Assembly (NCBI GenBank): GCA_036741235.1
Contig: DAINSQ010000003.1
Coordinates: 18,590-82,589, forward strand
Length of the DNA: 64,000 bases
Origin: JABWBR01 sp036741235
GTDB taxonomy: Bacteria > Bacteroidota > Bacteroidia > Chitinophagales > Saprospiraceae
Direction of reading: 5' to 3'
Below, in pieces: positions 52,789-61,114 of the stretch. How positions within the stretch are numbered: position 1 is the first letter of the stretch; the number at the start of each line of letters is the position of its first letter. The notes below the pieces were generated by a model. The model searched no databases. It was given only the letters and a program-made list of their open reading frames with translations, and had not been told where the DNA came from. The translations under genes and the position numbers were made by a program.

Positions 52789-53493
52789 ATGAAACCCATT
52801 CCCAGCATCTTACTTGTAGAAGACGACCTCAGCATGGGGTTCCTGCTCAGCGAATATCTTGAAAGCGAAGGTCTGCATGTCAAACTCTGCCGCGACGGCG
52901 CCTCGGGGTTGGATTCATTCAAAAGGGGCAGCTACGACCTGTGTATTCTCGATGTGATGATGCCCAAAATGGACGGCTTTACCCTGGCCCGCCAACTGCG
53001 CGCCCTCAACCCCGAAGTTCCCTTCTTTTTCCTCACCGCCCGCTCGCTCAAACACGACAAGCTTAAGGGTTTCGACCTCGGCGCCGAAGATTATATCATC
53101 AAACCTTTTGACGAAGAAGAGCTGCTCTGCCGCATCAAGGTGATGCTGCGCCGCCAGGCGGAAGCCCGCCCACTACCCTGCACCAGACAGTACGCCATTG
53201 GCGCTTATCACTTCGACTACTCCCGCCAGGAATTATCGTGGCACGACGAAACCTGGCGGCTCACCGAAAAGGAAAATGAGGTGCTGCGCCTGTTGTGCCA
53301 ATACGAAAATCAGATCCTCCGCCGCGACGACGCTGTAGAGCAAATCTACGGCAAACGGGATTATTTCCTGGGTCGCAGCTTTGATGTGTTTATCTCCCGC
53401 CTGCGCAAATTACTCCAAAATGACCCCAACGTTACTATCGAAAATGTGTATAAGGTTGGGTTTATTTTGAAAGTTAAAGAACCCGTAGTGTAA
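52789..53493 (+). CDS. OmpR-family response regulator
   Basis: A 234-aa protein. Receiver domain 1-120 has the acidic pocket EDD (11-13), phospho-acceptor Asp55 (CILDVMMPKMDGF), Thr/Ser of FLTARS and Lys105 (IIKPF). The C-terminal winged helix (about 138-232) contains LTEKENEVLRLL and SFDVFISRLRKLL. It follows the histidine kinase in the same operon and probably binds the 11-bp-spaced repeats at 51354-51391. Confidence 0.93.
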   Translation: MKPIPSILLVEDDLSMGFLLSEYLESEGLHVKLCRDGASGLDSFKRGSYDLCILDVMMPKMDGFTLARQLRALNPEVPFFFLTARSLKHDKLKGFDLGAEDYIIKPFDEEELLCRIKVMLRRQAEARPLPCTRQYAIGAYHFDYSRQELSWHDETWRLTEKENEVLRLLCQYENQILRRDDAVEQIYGKRDYFLGRSFDVFISRLRKLLQNDPNVTIENVYKVGFILKVKEPVV

Positions 53494-53533
53494 GGTGGAG
53501 TAACTGGAGTCGCTTTACCCCCGTACGCCTCTG

Positions 53534-53619
53534 TTTACTGAGGAACGCCTGCGGTTCGTTTATTTACTCGGGAACGCCACGGTTCGTATATTTACTCAGG
53601 AACGCCTGCGGATAGTTTA
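53534..53619. repeat. Three tandem imperfect 28-29 bp repeats
   Basis: Units 53534-53562, 53563-53590 and 53591-53619 share TTTACTSRGGAACGCC and end in a TTCGTTTA-like part. They lie 40 nt after the response-regulator stop and just before the long hairpin 53634-53713. Confidence 0.75.
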
Positions 53620-53633
53620 GCTTTACAACGATC

Positions 53634-53713
53634 CTCCTGTGGCTGGTTTAGCGATAGGTTTTAGTTTTTACCCCGAAAAGACTAAACAGCGAAGCGCTAA
53701 ACCAACTCAGGAG
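53634..53713. terminator. Long hairpin between convergent genes
   Basis: Arms CTCCTG + TGGTTTAGCG (53634-53653) pair with CGCTAAACCA + CAGGAG (53695-53713). An inner stem TTTAGTTTTT / AAAAGACTAAA stacks on it. It lies between the response regulator and the haem-binding protein gene. Confidence 0.65.
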
Positions 53714-53725
53714 TACCGTGGAAAA

Positions 53726-54223
53726 TCACTCCCTCTCTCCCTCACTCTCTCCCTCACTCTCTCCAATTCTCTCCCCGCCCCCCAGTGCCTGGAACCAGGC
53801 CGTCAGTTGTTGGCGTTGACCTTGTGTGAGGCGCGCCTCGGCGTGAACCCAGGTATAGGATTTGAGCGGCATTTCGCCTTCTTTAACCGTTTCGATGCAT
53901 TCTTCCAGAATTTCGCCCTTATCTTCCGGATCGTAGGTATTATAAACCGAAAAATTCAGGTGCTCGCGACCCTCGTCGATATGTTTTTTCACCCACCAGG
54001 ATACAGGGGCTATATTGGAATACCAGGGATATTTCGTCTCGTAGGAATGGCAATCGTAACAGGCGTCGCGAAGCAGGGTAGCTGTTTCTGCAGGGGCTGC
54101 CATCACCGTCAGAAAATCCTGCGACCGATCAACCGCCGGCGCCGATTTGTCGATACGGAAAAATTGAATGACTACAAAGATGCCTGCCAGTGCCAGCAAT
54201 ACAATTTTTAATTTCTTGTTCAT
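53726..54223 (-). CDS. Haem-binding-domain (c-type cytochrome-like) protein
   Basis: A 165-aa protein with an N-terminal membrane anchor (about 5-22) and a single haem c site CYDCHS (Cys55, Cys58, His59), followed by YPWYSNIAPVSWWVKKHIDEGR, typical of the Haem_bd family found next to electron-transfer or oxygen-related genes in Bacteroidota. The haem is likely exposed to the periplasm. The last 13 residues (repeats of GESE) are encoded by a tandem CTCTCCCTCACT repeat, so the C-terminus may vary between strains. Divergent from thioredoxin. Confidence 0.82.
   Translation of the reverse strand: MNKKLKIVLLALAGIFVVIQFFRIDKSAPAVDRSQDFLTVMAAPAETATLLRDACYDCHSYETKYPWYSNIAPVSWWVKKHIDEGREHLNFSVYNTYDPEDKGEILEECIETVKEGEMPLKSYTWVHAEARLTQGQRQQLTAWFQALGGGERIGESEGESEGERE
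53734..53764. repeat. CTCTCCCTCACT 12-nt tandem repeat inside a gene end
   Basis: About 2.5 copies of a 12-nt unit. It codes for the GESE repeats at the C-terminus of the haem-binding protein. A similar tract lies at 9993-10032 and encodes the end of the treS product. Confidence 0.7.
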
Positions 54224-54334
54224 GATAATAAGGTTTATTATTTAAACGAGAAATGGCGTTATATGATTATAGGATTATAGAAGAGCATGTAAATTAAAAA
54301 CCTACAACCTACAACGGACAAACCCACAACCCAT

Positions 54335-54380
54335 TGTGACCCCCGTCACAGACACACTCACAGGGGCCATTGTATCTTTG
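54335..54380 (+). promoter_or_regulatory. CRP/FNR-type site and promoter of the thioredoxin gene
   Basis: Palindrome TGTGACCCCCGTCACA (54335-54350) equals TGTGA-N6-TCACA. An exact -7 box TATCTTTG lies at 54373-54380, 86 nt upstream of the ATG at 54466. With a start site near 54387 the palindrome centre is at about -44. No TTTG is present at -33, as expected for an activator-dependent promoter. Confidence 0.55.
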
Positions 54381-54465
54381 TGTCGAGATTTTGATCCGGC
54401 GGGCGGCGGGCATTTTGTCAAAAACCGGCTGCCGGCAACTAACAGCCAAAATATCTGGAGCAATC

Positions 54466-54771
54466 ATGGAAAAGAAAGTATCATTCAGCGAATTGATCAA
54501 TGGCGAAAAGCCGGTATTGGTAGACTTCTCAGCCGAGTGGTGCGGCCCTTGCAAAGCGATGGCCCCCATCCTGCGCGAAGTGGCCGGCGAAACTGCCGAC
54601 AAGGCCACTATCGTGAAAATCGACGTTGACCAAAACCGGGCCCTGGCCGAGAAAATGCAAATTCACGGCGTGCCCACTTTTATTTTGTTTAAAAACGGCC
54701 AGATCAAATGGCGGCAGTCGGGTATGCAATCAGCCTACCAACTTAAGCACGTTATTGATCAATTCGCTTGA
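54466..54771 (+). CDS. trxA: Thioredoxin
   Basis: A 101-aa protein; the start at 54466 gives the standard thioredoxin length. Active site WCGPC (Cys26, Cys29) in DFSAEWCGPCKAMAPIL, cis-Pro in GVPTFILFKNG. There is no signal peptide, so it is a cytoplasmic disulfide reductase. It is probably under control of a CRP/FNR-type activator (site at 54335-54350). The gene may be one of several thioredoxin genes, so the symbol is tentative. Confidence 0.9.
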   Translation: MEKKVSFSELINGEKPVLVDFSAEWCGPCKAMAPILREVAGETADKATIVKIDVDQNRALAEKMQIHGVPTFILFKNGQIKWRQSGMQSAYQLKHVIDQFA

Positions 54772-54783
54772 TGTTGCTTTGGT

Positions 54784-54837
54784 TTATGGGTTTATAAGTT
54801 TATGGGTTTATAAACGCATAAATGAATAAACCCATAA
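54784..54837. repeat. TTATGGGTTTAT inverted repeat
   Basis: Two direct copies of TTATGGGTTTAT (54784-54795, 54800-54811) and one inverted copy (54826-54837), between thioredoxin and the porin gene. It is related to the GTTTATA part of the GTAGGTT element family. Confidence 0.65.
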
Positions 54838-54850
54838 GCAATTCTCCTTT

Positions 54851-56149
54851 ATGAAGCAATTCTTCTTAATCTCCTTCGTTTGCCTGGCCTTGGGCGCTTC
54901 GGCCCAAACCGCCGATACAACGGCGCCTGCCCGCTGGCTATTGAAAAAGCCCAACTTCCGTTTTCAAACCACTGCCATGGTGCAGGCCTGGACGATCTAC
55001 TCTACCCAATTCGAACGATTTAACAACCAACAAGGCGTATATGAACCGGTAGACGACAGGCTGAATTTCAGCCTGCGCAGGGCCCGCGTGGTCTTTAACG
55101 GCGAACCCTACGAGCGGCTGCGCTACACAATAGCCATGTATTACGACCAGGCCGGGCGCGACCTGCTCAGCTCCGGCATCGGCGTTACCAATAAAGCCGA
55201 CCCCGCCGTAGGTATTTGGGACGCATTCCTGGAGTGGCGCGTATTGCCCAAAAGCCAGGCGCTCAATATTGTCGCCGGCTGGTTTCGACCCCAAATTCAG
55301 CGCGAAAGCATTACCTCGGGCTGGACGGTCAACTCGTTCGAAAAATCGTCATCGCAAACCTACGTCAGGCGGCACCTGGTAGGCACAGGCCCCGGCAGGG
55401 CCGCCGGAATTAATATCGGCGGACTTGTTCAGAACGAACAACTGGGCGTGCAATACAATGTCGGTATCTTTAATCCCGTAACCACGGCATTTAACGCCGG
55501 CTCTTCAGGGGTGCGCTACGCGCCGCTGCTCAGCGCCAGGGCGGTTATCTCTATCGGACAGCCCGAGCAGAAGCAATACGGTATTAGCTATAGCATCAAC
55601 AAGTTGGGCGAGCGCAAAGGCCTTTCCATCGACCTCAATGCCGCCCGGCAGGGGCATACCGACTTGTTTACTTCTTCACAATTACTCGGCCCCGGCCTGC
55701 TTCTCAACTGGGGCCCCATTACGGTTGACGGAGAGTGGATGTGGTTGCAACGCAGCGGACAACGTACATTGCCCGACGGCCAGATGCGCCGGTTTACTTA
55801 CCAATCGGGCGCAGGCCACGCCCGGCTCGGTTATACCTTCTTTTTGCGCCGCTTCGCCCTGGAGCCGGTCGCCATGGCCGCCTGGTTTGAAGGCGCCCAC
55901 GACGCCCTCGCCCAAGCCGATGCCAAAGCCGTAGGCGAAAGCTCGGGAAGCGAGCAGACTTACGATATAGGCCTTAATTGGTACCTCAACGCCAACCAAC
56001 TCAAACTCATGCTGCACTATACTTTCCGCAATGGACAACCTGGCGCCGCAGGCGCCGGCGCCGAGGTCAACGACTATTTCTTTCAGGGCGGCATCGGACC
56101 TATCCATCGGGGCAATTGGCTGGGACTGGGGTTAAATGCTATTTTTTAA
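54851..56149 (+). CDS. Porin of the phosphate-selective porin O/P type
   Basis: A 432-aa protein with a signal peptide (MKQFFLISFVCLALGASAQ). The mature sequence has amphipathic beta-strands with the opening block FRFQTTAMVQAWTIY, then LNFSLRRARVVFNGEPYERLRYTIAMYY (key part LRRARVVFNG), typical of OprO/OprP-like porins, and ends GNWLGLGLNAIF with a terminal Phe. It allows diffusion of small solutes, possibly anions, across the outer membrane. The stop codon overlaps the end of the convergent small gene by 11 nt. Confidence 0.8.
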   Translation: MKQFFLISFVCLALGASAQTADTTAPARWLLKKPNFRFQTTAMVQAWTIYSTQFERFNNQQGVYEPVDDRLNFSLRRARVVFNGEPYERLRYTIAMYYDQAGRDLLSSGIGVTNKADPAVGIWDAFLEWRVLPKSQALNIVAGWFRPQIQRESITSGWTVNSFEKSSSQTYVRRHLVGTGPGRAAGINIGGLVQNEQLGVQYNVGIFNPVTTAFNAGSSGVRYAPLLSARAVISIGQPEQKQYGISYSINKLGERKGLSIDLNAARQGHTDLFTSSQLLGPGLLLNWGPITVDGEWMWLQRSGQRTLPDGQMRRFTYQSGAGHARLGYTFFLRRFALEPVAMAAWFEGAHDALAQADAKAVGESSGSEQTYDIGLNWYLNANQLKLMLHYTFRNGQPGAAGAGAEVNDYFFQGGIGPIHRGNWLGLGLNAIF

Positions 56150-56549
56150 AACAAACTGCAACCCCGTTTATTTGCCGCTCTATCGGATATTGCCCGGCTT
56201 GAATGACCACATCAATAGCCTCCAACCCTGTCGCAGTACCCGCTAACCGGCAAAAAAAATCGCTTTCCACCAAAAAAAAATCCCCCCCAAAAAAACGAGT
56301 TGCAGCCAAAGGCGTCATCCCGCTATAGGGAAACAACCAGGGCGAGCGCTCCACTTCCCAGTACACGAGAGCCAGGGCCGTTTTGTCATTCTGCGGCCTG
56401 AACTGCAATATGTCCTGCAACGCAATCCGCTCAACATGACAGATGCCGAAAAAACGGCATTGCTGCCGGGGATTGCCCAGCTCTACTTGTAAAAATACAG
56501 GCGGCATATCCAATGACCGCACCCAGGGGTTGTGTTGGGGGTTTTTCAT
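56139..56549 (-). CDS. Small protein of unknown function, last gene of the 56-61 kb operon
   Basis: A 136-aa frame starting 4 nt after the stop of the previous gene and ending 11 nt inside the convergent porin gene. There is no signal peptide. It contains QQCRFFGICHVERIAL, KTALALVYWEVERSPW and a Cys-containing end. The coding strand includes homopolymer runs (nine A at 56272-56280, seven C at 56282-56288, seven A at 56289-56295 on the plus strand), which could slip during replication. I do not recognise it; the operon position is the main support. Confidence 0.45.
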   Translation of the reverse strand: MKNPQHNPWVRSLDMPPVFLQVELGNPRQQCRFFGICHVERIALQDILQFRPQNDKTALALVYWEVERSPWLFPYSGMTPLAATRFFGGDFFLVESDFFCRLAGTATGLEAIDVVIQAGQYPIERQINGVAVCFKK

Positions 56550-56553
56550 GGCC

Positions 56554-57729
56554 TTAATTTGAATAACCGTACAATAAATCTTTCATCTTCGCGCCCTTGA
56601 TTTCAGCAATGTTGTACGATTCGTTGAATTTTTCGATAGAAAATCCAATGTCGCGTTTCAAATCGCTGAATTGTTTTGGAAGCCGTGACGAGCAAACTTC
56701 TTCATTGGCATAACTCGATACGATAACCTGGAATTTTTGGTAGTATTTTTCGCCCTGTGAAATAAATGCCGCGTATTTATTAATAAAATCGATTAAACGG
56801 TCGACCGAAAACTCCAGGTCCGCCTGGTATTTATAGGCTTCGCGGCGCGATATTTCATCGGGTTTGGCCATTACCTCATCCATCTTGCGCACGTATGCGT
56901 CCAGGTTGGCGTATACCGTTTCCCAGTCATCCTGCTTGCGACAGGTTTCCAATCCGGTGTAATACCCCAATGGTTTGACATAATCAGTGAACAACGCTTT
57001 GCAGTCTTCTTTCAAAGACCGGTTTCCTTCTTTGAGGTATTCTGTTTCGTAATAAATAATGCTGAGGTCGTTGTTCATCCTCACCGTAAAATCGAGGATA
57101 CAGGCGATGTTCTCCAGGTCTTTCTCCTTTGCCGCAGGTTCGCCGTCGCCAACGATAGAAGCCACCAAAGAAAATGCCGCCGACATAAAGGGGTTGGATT
57201 CCAGTAGCCCGGGCATTTTCAATGTGGTTCGCTTTTTCATCCGGTCTTCCAACAGCGCTTTGGTTTTCTGAAATTCGGGAAACGTATTGGGGTTAGATAA
57301 CAACAGGACGTTTTGATAGGTCTGGAGCGACGTAAAATGGTGATCGAGTGCCAGGATCTTTTCGTACAACATTTTCGTCAACTCCAGTCCTTTTCGAAAG
57401 CGCGTTTTGGTGAGATTGGCCTGGTAGTTTTCGCCGGTCTGCCGGCGTTCTTCCATGAGTTGAATTTTTTCAAACAGGGCGCGCAGGTGTTTTTCTTCCA
57501 ACTGAGGCGACACGCGGGCCTGCTCGATGAGCGCATCAACGGCGACCATACGGGTATTGAGTTCAAGCTGCCGCATCTGATAAGCAGCGTGCAGATCGCT
57601 GATTTCAAAATTCATTTCCCGGTATAGCTTGGCAAATGTGGAATCTGCCGGTGTTGCCGTCGCAGCTTGAGGTAACAACTGGAGCCATGCCACTGCCAGG
57701 CAATAGCTCGCCAAACGCCAGGTTTTCAT
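56554..57729 (-). CDS. Exported helical protein, unknown function
   Basis: A 391-aa protein with a signal peptide (cleaving near ATATP) and an almost entirely alpha-helical mature part, with heptad-like stretches (HLRALFEKIQLMEERRQ, KTKALLEDRMKKRT) and a short hydrophobic stretch around 185-195 (FMSAAFSLVASIVGDG). Four or more Cys occur in the second half. No catalytic motif is seen. It is sixth in a minus-strand operon of mostly secreted proteins and 20 nt downstream of the previous gene. Confidence 0.6.
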   Translation of the reverse strand: MKTWRLASYCLAVAWLQLLPQAATATPADSTFAKLYREMNFEISDLHAAYQMRQLELNTRMVAVDALIEQARVSPQLEEKHLRALFEKIQLMEERRQTGENYQANLTKTRFRKGLELTKMLYEKILALDHHFTSLQTYQNVLLLSNPNTFPEFQKTKALLEDRMKKRTTLKMPGLLESNPFMSAAFSLVASIVGDGEPAAKEKDLENIACILDFTVRMNNDLSIIYYETEYLKEGNRSLKEDCKALFTDYVKPLGYYTGLETCRKQDDWETVYANLDAYVRKMDEVMAKPDEISRREAYKYQADLEFSVDRLIDFINKYAAFISQGEKYYQKFQVIVSSYANEEVCSSRLPKQFSDLKRDIGFSIEKFNESYNIAEIKGAKMKDLLYGYSN

Positions 57730-57749
57730 AGCTTTATCTTTTCATTTTT

Positions 57750-58190
57750 TTAAAAAACAACCTCCAGATAGCCATTGGCCTCAACCACAGGATAAGTACC
57801 GGCGGGTATCATGAGTTGTACGCCCTGCTGCCCGAGGGCTGTCATTACGGCTTCGGGAACCAGGAACGGGTCGGGCAATTCAAAATACCCAGTGCCGAAT
57901 TGCGCCGAGCGGGTATTGGCCGTCATGGATGCCGACTCAACAGAAAGTACCAATTTGCCGGCTCCATTCAGCCAGACCTCTCCCCTGCCCTGCCCTTCCT
58001 GAACAACATAATTGGAACCGCCGGCATCAAGTTCCATCCGGCAAGGACCGGAGCCGAAACAGCCGCTCCGCGACCCGTATTCGAGTACTACCCCCTGCGT
58101 CAGGGGCGGCGCCGGTTGTAACCTCCCGGCAAACAGGCTGCCAAAAGCGACAACCAGTAAAAGCGCAACAGTCAGATAAAAAGTTTTCAT
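57750..58190 (-). CDS. Exported small beta-rich protein, unknown function
   Basis: A 146-aa protein with a signal peptide (MKTFYLTVALLLVVAFGSLFAG). The mature part has two Cys in SGCFGSGPCRMEL (CX5C), then beta-strands rich in Gly and Val (VVQEGQGRGEVWLNG, LVLSVESASM) and ends YPVVEANGYLEVVF. I do not recognise a family. It is 21 nt downstream of the redoxin/beta-propeller gene and probably serves the same process. Confidence 0.6.
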   Translation of the reverse strand: MKTFYLTVALLLVVAFGSLFAGRLQPAPPLTQGVVLEYGSRSGCFGSGPCRMELDAGGSNYVVQEGQGRGEVWLNGAGKLVLSVESASMTANTRSAQFGTGYFELPDPFLVPEAVMTALGQQGVQLMIPAGTYPVVEANGYLEVVF

Positions 58191-58211
58191 AGCTTAATAT
58201 TTAATGATCAA

Positions 58212-60086
58212 TCACTTGAGCACGGTAGACGCTATCCAGGCCTGTTCGCCCACATAAATCCCGAACAATTGCAATTCGTCGCGCTGCGGTGAAACAAAAA
58301 GCCGGCAATAGGTGAGTTTTCCGCGGGCGGACTCAGCCGGGTCGCCAATATATTGTATTACCTGATTGCCGCCTTGTTGGTCGAGTGTGTGAAGGTAGTA
58401 TTGCCCGTTTTCCCTGACCAGTACGTATAATTTGTCACCCCAGGCCTCCAATTGAACGATCTGCTTGCCCAACTGCGATTCGAGGTTTTGCAGGTATGGC
58501 AACTCCCTGCCGGCGGCGGGTTTGTTCAACTCGTAATACGCCGTGGTATTGTATCGGGTTTCCGTTTTTTCGCCATTGAATACTACCGCAGTAGCCGGCT
58601 TGCTGTCGGCGCCTATCGAGAGGAATTGCCCTGCGGGAAACAGATTTATGGTATGTTCAGGCTGAAAACCAGCCCCTTCCGAAAGCCGGAAGGCCTGGAT
58701 TTGCCCCGACCGTCCGTCGGTAAGCCATAGTTTGTTGCGGTATTGGGTAGCTACGGGGTGTGAGAAATAATACCCCGCGTGCAGTTGCTTGTACAAAGCG
58801 GGAAGCCGTCCAATGGTACTGATAAATTGTCCGTCGCGGGAATACATGGCCGCCAGGGGCGCATCGTCGTAAAAGCCGTCTTCAAACGGATTAACGCCCG
58901 GGTCGGCGTATTGGCTGAGTTGCCCTGTGCCTACTACCGGCCAGCCTTTGACTACCGGAATGAACGTAAACTCGGGCAGAAAAATCGCTTTTTTATGGTG
59001 CAATACAAACCCCTGCGAAGGCAGATCCGCTATTGTGTCAATTGTAATCACCTGGTTGTCAAAGCGCTTTTTGATAAAAGCGATCTTGTTGTAATAGGCG
59101 ATAGAAGTATCGGGTTCGTAATACACTTCGGGTAGCGAGGTGCTGATGCAAACGCAATCGTCGCAATCGGGTGTGGGGTAAATATCCAGGTATATCACAT
59201 TCAGGATATTCGATTTTTCCAGGAACTGATAGATTTCCTCCTGGATTTCAGGGCTCACGTATTTTTTCTTTTCTGCTGTAGAGGGCGACAACGTACCCAC
59301 AAAGTTGCCCTGGTTATCGTATACAAAAGGTTTTTGGGCAATATCGTCGAGGAAGATCCAGTATTTTTCGTCTTTTGACCGCACCAGCTTCAGCGGTTGT
59401 GAATAAGGCTGTTTATTGTCTTCCCGCAATGCGGTAAAGCGACCAAACGGCAAGATGGGCAGGGTATTGGGTTGTAATACATCGCCTTGCGGTTTTGTAT
59501 CTGCCAATGCCCTGGGGGCAGGGGCTTCAGGGCTGTGATCGTTAACCAGTTCATCGGCTAGCGATTGGTTGAGACTGATGCCCAGCAACGGCATTGCCCG
59601 CAGCAGCCGGCCGCTTTCCAGGTCGATTTTCAGACAAAACGGAATGCTGGTCCGCCCCGCGCTATAGTTAAACTGCCCGGCAAAACGGGCAGTGGTATCG
59701 ATTAGCAAATAATCAATCGAAAAATTGCGCTCTTGCACATAGTGGTATACCGGCTTTTTGCGCGGGTAATCCACCACCATCACGATACGGGATTGCGGGT
59801 CCGCTTTTTTGAGCATACCGACCAGCGGATTGATTAAACCTTCGCAGCGCGGGCAAACCATGGGTTTGATATGGAAAACGTATATTTCGCCGCTGCGCAG
59901 CAACTCGTCTTTGGCAAATACGGCTTTCACCTCGCTTTCGCTGCCCTCGATTTGCTGCATGGAGTAAAGCAACTCCTGCGACTTCAACAGCCCGGGCAAG
60001 AGGCACAACAGCAGGCTCAAAACACTTAAAAAGAAGCCATTCCAAAGCGCGGCCGGTTTTCGTTCAACGCTAATCGCATGTTTCAT
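58212..60086 (-). CDS. Exported redoxin-like / beta-propeller protein
   Basis: A 624-aa protein; the start at 60086 (MKHAISVERKPAALW) leads into a hydrophobic export signal at about 16-35. The N-terminal third resembles a thioredoxin fold with CPRC (Cys78, Cys81) in FHIKPMVCPRCEGL and RTSIPFCLKID near the cis-Pro position. Residues about 230-620 show repeated strands (YWIFLDDIAQKPFVYDNQG, AAMYSRDGQFISTIGR, LWLTDGRSGQIQAFRL) that fit a six-bladed beta-propeller. A second Cys cluster PDCDDCVC is near 305-312. It may shape or reduce disulfides in the co-encoded CX7C proteins (inference). Confidence 0.65.
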   Translation of the reverse strand: MKHAISVERKPAALWNGFFLSVLSLLLCLLPGLLKSQELLYSMQQIEGSESEVKAVFAKDELLRSGEIYVFHIKPMVCPRCEGLINPLVGMLKKADPQSRIVMVVDYPRKKPVYHYVQERNFSIDYLLIDTTARFAGQFNYSAGRTSIPFCLKIDLESGRLLRAMPLLGISLNQSLADELVNDHSPEAPAPRALADTKPQGDVLQPNTLPILPFGRFTALREDNKQPYSQPLKLVRSKDEKYWIFLDDIAQKPFVYDNQGNFVGTLSPSTAEKKKYVSPEIQEEIYQFLEKSNILNVIYLDIYPTPDCDDCVCISTSLPEVYYEPDTSIAYYNKIAFIKKRFDNQVITIDTIADLPSQGFVLHHKKAIFLPEFTFIPVVKGWPVVGTGQLSQYADPGVNPFEDGFYDDAPLAAMYSRDGQFISTIGRLPALYKQLHAGYYFSHPVATQYRNKLWLTDGRSGQIQAFRLSEGAGFQPEHTINLFPAGQFLSIGADSKPATAVVFNGEKTETRYNTTAYYELNKPAAGRELPYLQNLESQLGKQIVQLEAWGDKLYVLVRENGQYYLHTLDQQGGNQVIQYIGDPAESARGKLTYCRLFVSPQRDELQLFGIYVGEQAWIASTVLK

Positions 60087-60173
60087 GATAATTATTTTTG
60101 GTGGTGAAAAAAAACAGCGCCTGGCGCCTTCACTCAGGCAATCAGGCGCTGCAATACCGGTAAAACCCAATTC

Positions 60174-60593
60174 TTATTCGATAACCCTGAATTTGAAAGA
60201 GCGACCGTTCAATTCGTTGCTTTCGTAGTTATTATCGTCAATTTTGGTTCCCGTTGAGCGCTGTTCAACGCTGACTAGCTGGATCTGGTCAAAATGACCG
60301 ACCTGGCTACCCCTGTTGAAAACGGTGAGGGAAACAGCCTCGTCTATCGTGATTGGACCGCCGCCCGGAGGAGGCGCTACCAGACCGAGCCAGTGGCCGA
60401 GCAAATCCCAAAGGCTGCCTTCTACCACGGCACAAACATCTCTTGAGCTCTCAGGACAAATGTCGGGGTCGCCGTTGCCGGTTTGGACAATACCGCCGCT
60501 GCCCTTGATTTTGATTTTGAGTGCATAGGCTTCGTTGAAGCTCACCAGGCACATCAGCATGGTGGCAAACAGACACAATACGTACTTTTTCAT
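60174..60593 (-). CDS. Exported CX7C small protein A
   Basis: A 139-aa protein with a signal peptide (MKKYVLCLFATMLMCLVSFNEAYA). Mature sequence starts LKIKIKGSGGIVQTG, followed by the only two mature Cys in ICPESSRDVCAVVEG (CX7C). It then has a Pro/Gly-rich turn and a C-terminal strand region ending FKFRVIE. Clearly paralogous to the neighbour at 60609-60989: both have I-K-I-x-G-x-G-G-I-V followed by C-P-x-[ST]-[ST]-x-x-V-C-A. Unknown function; the pair may form a disulfide and assemble or act as a ligand. Confidence 0.65.
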   Translation of the reverse strand: MKKYVLCLFATMLMCLVSFNEAYALKIKIKGSGGIVQTGNGDPDICPESSRDVCAVVEGSLWDLLGHWLGLVAPPPGGGPITIDEAVSLTVFNRGSQVGHFDQIQLVSVEQRSTGTKIDDNNYESNELNGRSFKFRVIE

Positions 60594-60608
60594 GGCTGGG
60601 CGGTTTAA

Positions 60609-60989
60609 TTATTGGAGAATTACAAAGCTGGCGTCTTTCCCGTTGGTCTCATAACCCTCAGTCAGCGTGCTACGGGAAGCGCTACCGGAAGTAAAGCGAA
60701 TCCGGTTTCTGGCGCCGCGGTGGTCCAACAGCGCCTCTACGCCCGTGAGGTCGAGATCGCCGCCTGGGTCGGGGGCTACGATGCCTTGTACGACTACATT
60801 GGCGCAAACAGCAGTGGAAGTTTGCGGGCATACTTTTTGAGTTTCGCCGCTAGATACAATACCGCCGGCGCCATACAGCGTAATTTTGATGTCGCCAACT
60901 TTGGGTTGGGCAGGATCGTTGTTAGCTGCGTTCAAAGCCGTTCCGGCAGTCAGCAAACAGGCAAACAGTGTCAAAAGCAAAGTTTTCAT
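60609..60989 (-). CDS. Exported CX7C small protein B
   Basis: A 126-aa protein; the start at 60989 gives the signal peptide MKTLLLTLFACLLTAGTALNA. The mature part contains IKITLYGAGGIVSSG and then VCPQTSTAVCANVVV with Cys spacing CX7C, the same as in the gene 15 nt downstream (60174-60593). The C-terminal part includes LTGVEALLDHRGARNRI and ends FVILQ. A recent tandem duplication with divergence is likely. Function unknown. Confidence 0.65.
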   Translation of the reverse strand: MKTLLLTLFACLLTAGTALNAANNDPAQPKVGDIKITLYGAGGIVSSGETQKVCPQTSTAVCANVVVQGIVAPDPGGDLDLTGVEALLDHRGARNRIRFTSGSASRSTLTEGYETNGKDASFVILQ

Positions 60990-61114
60990 AGCAAAATTGT
61001 TTTTAGTGAATAAATAAAAGTATGATGCAAAATTGATCGCTTCCTGGAATAAAAACCAGGACAAAAATCCGGTTTTTGATCAGGTCAAATTTCACGTATT
61101 AAAAAATATAAAAT

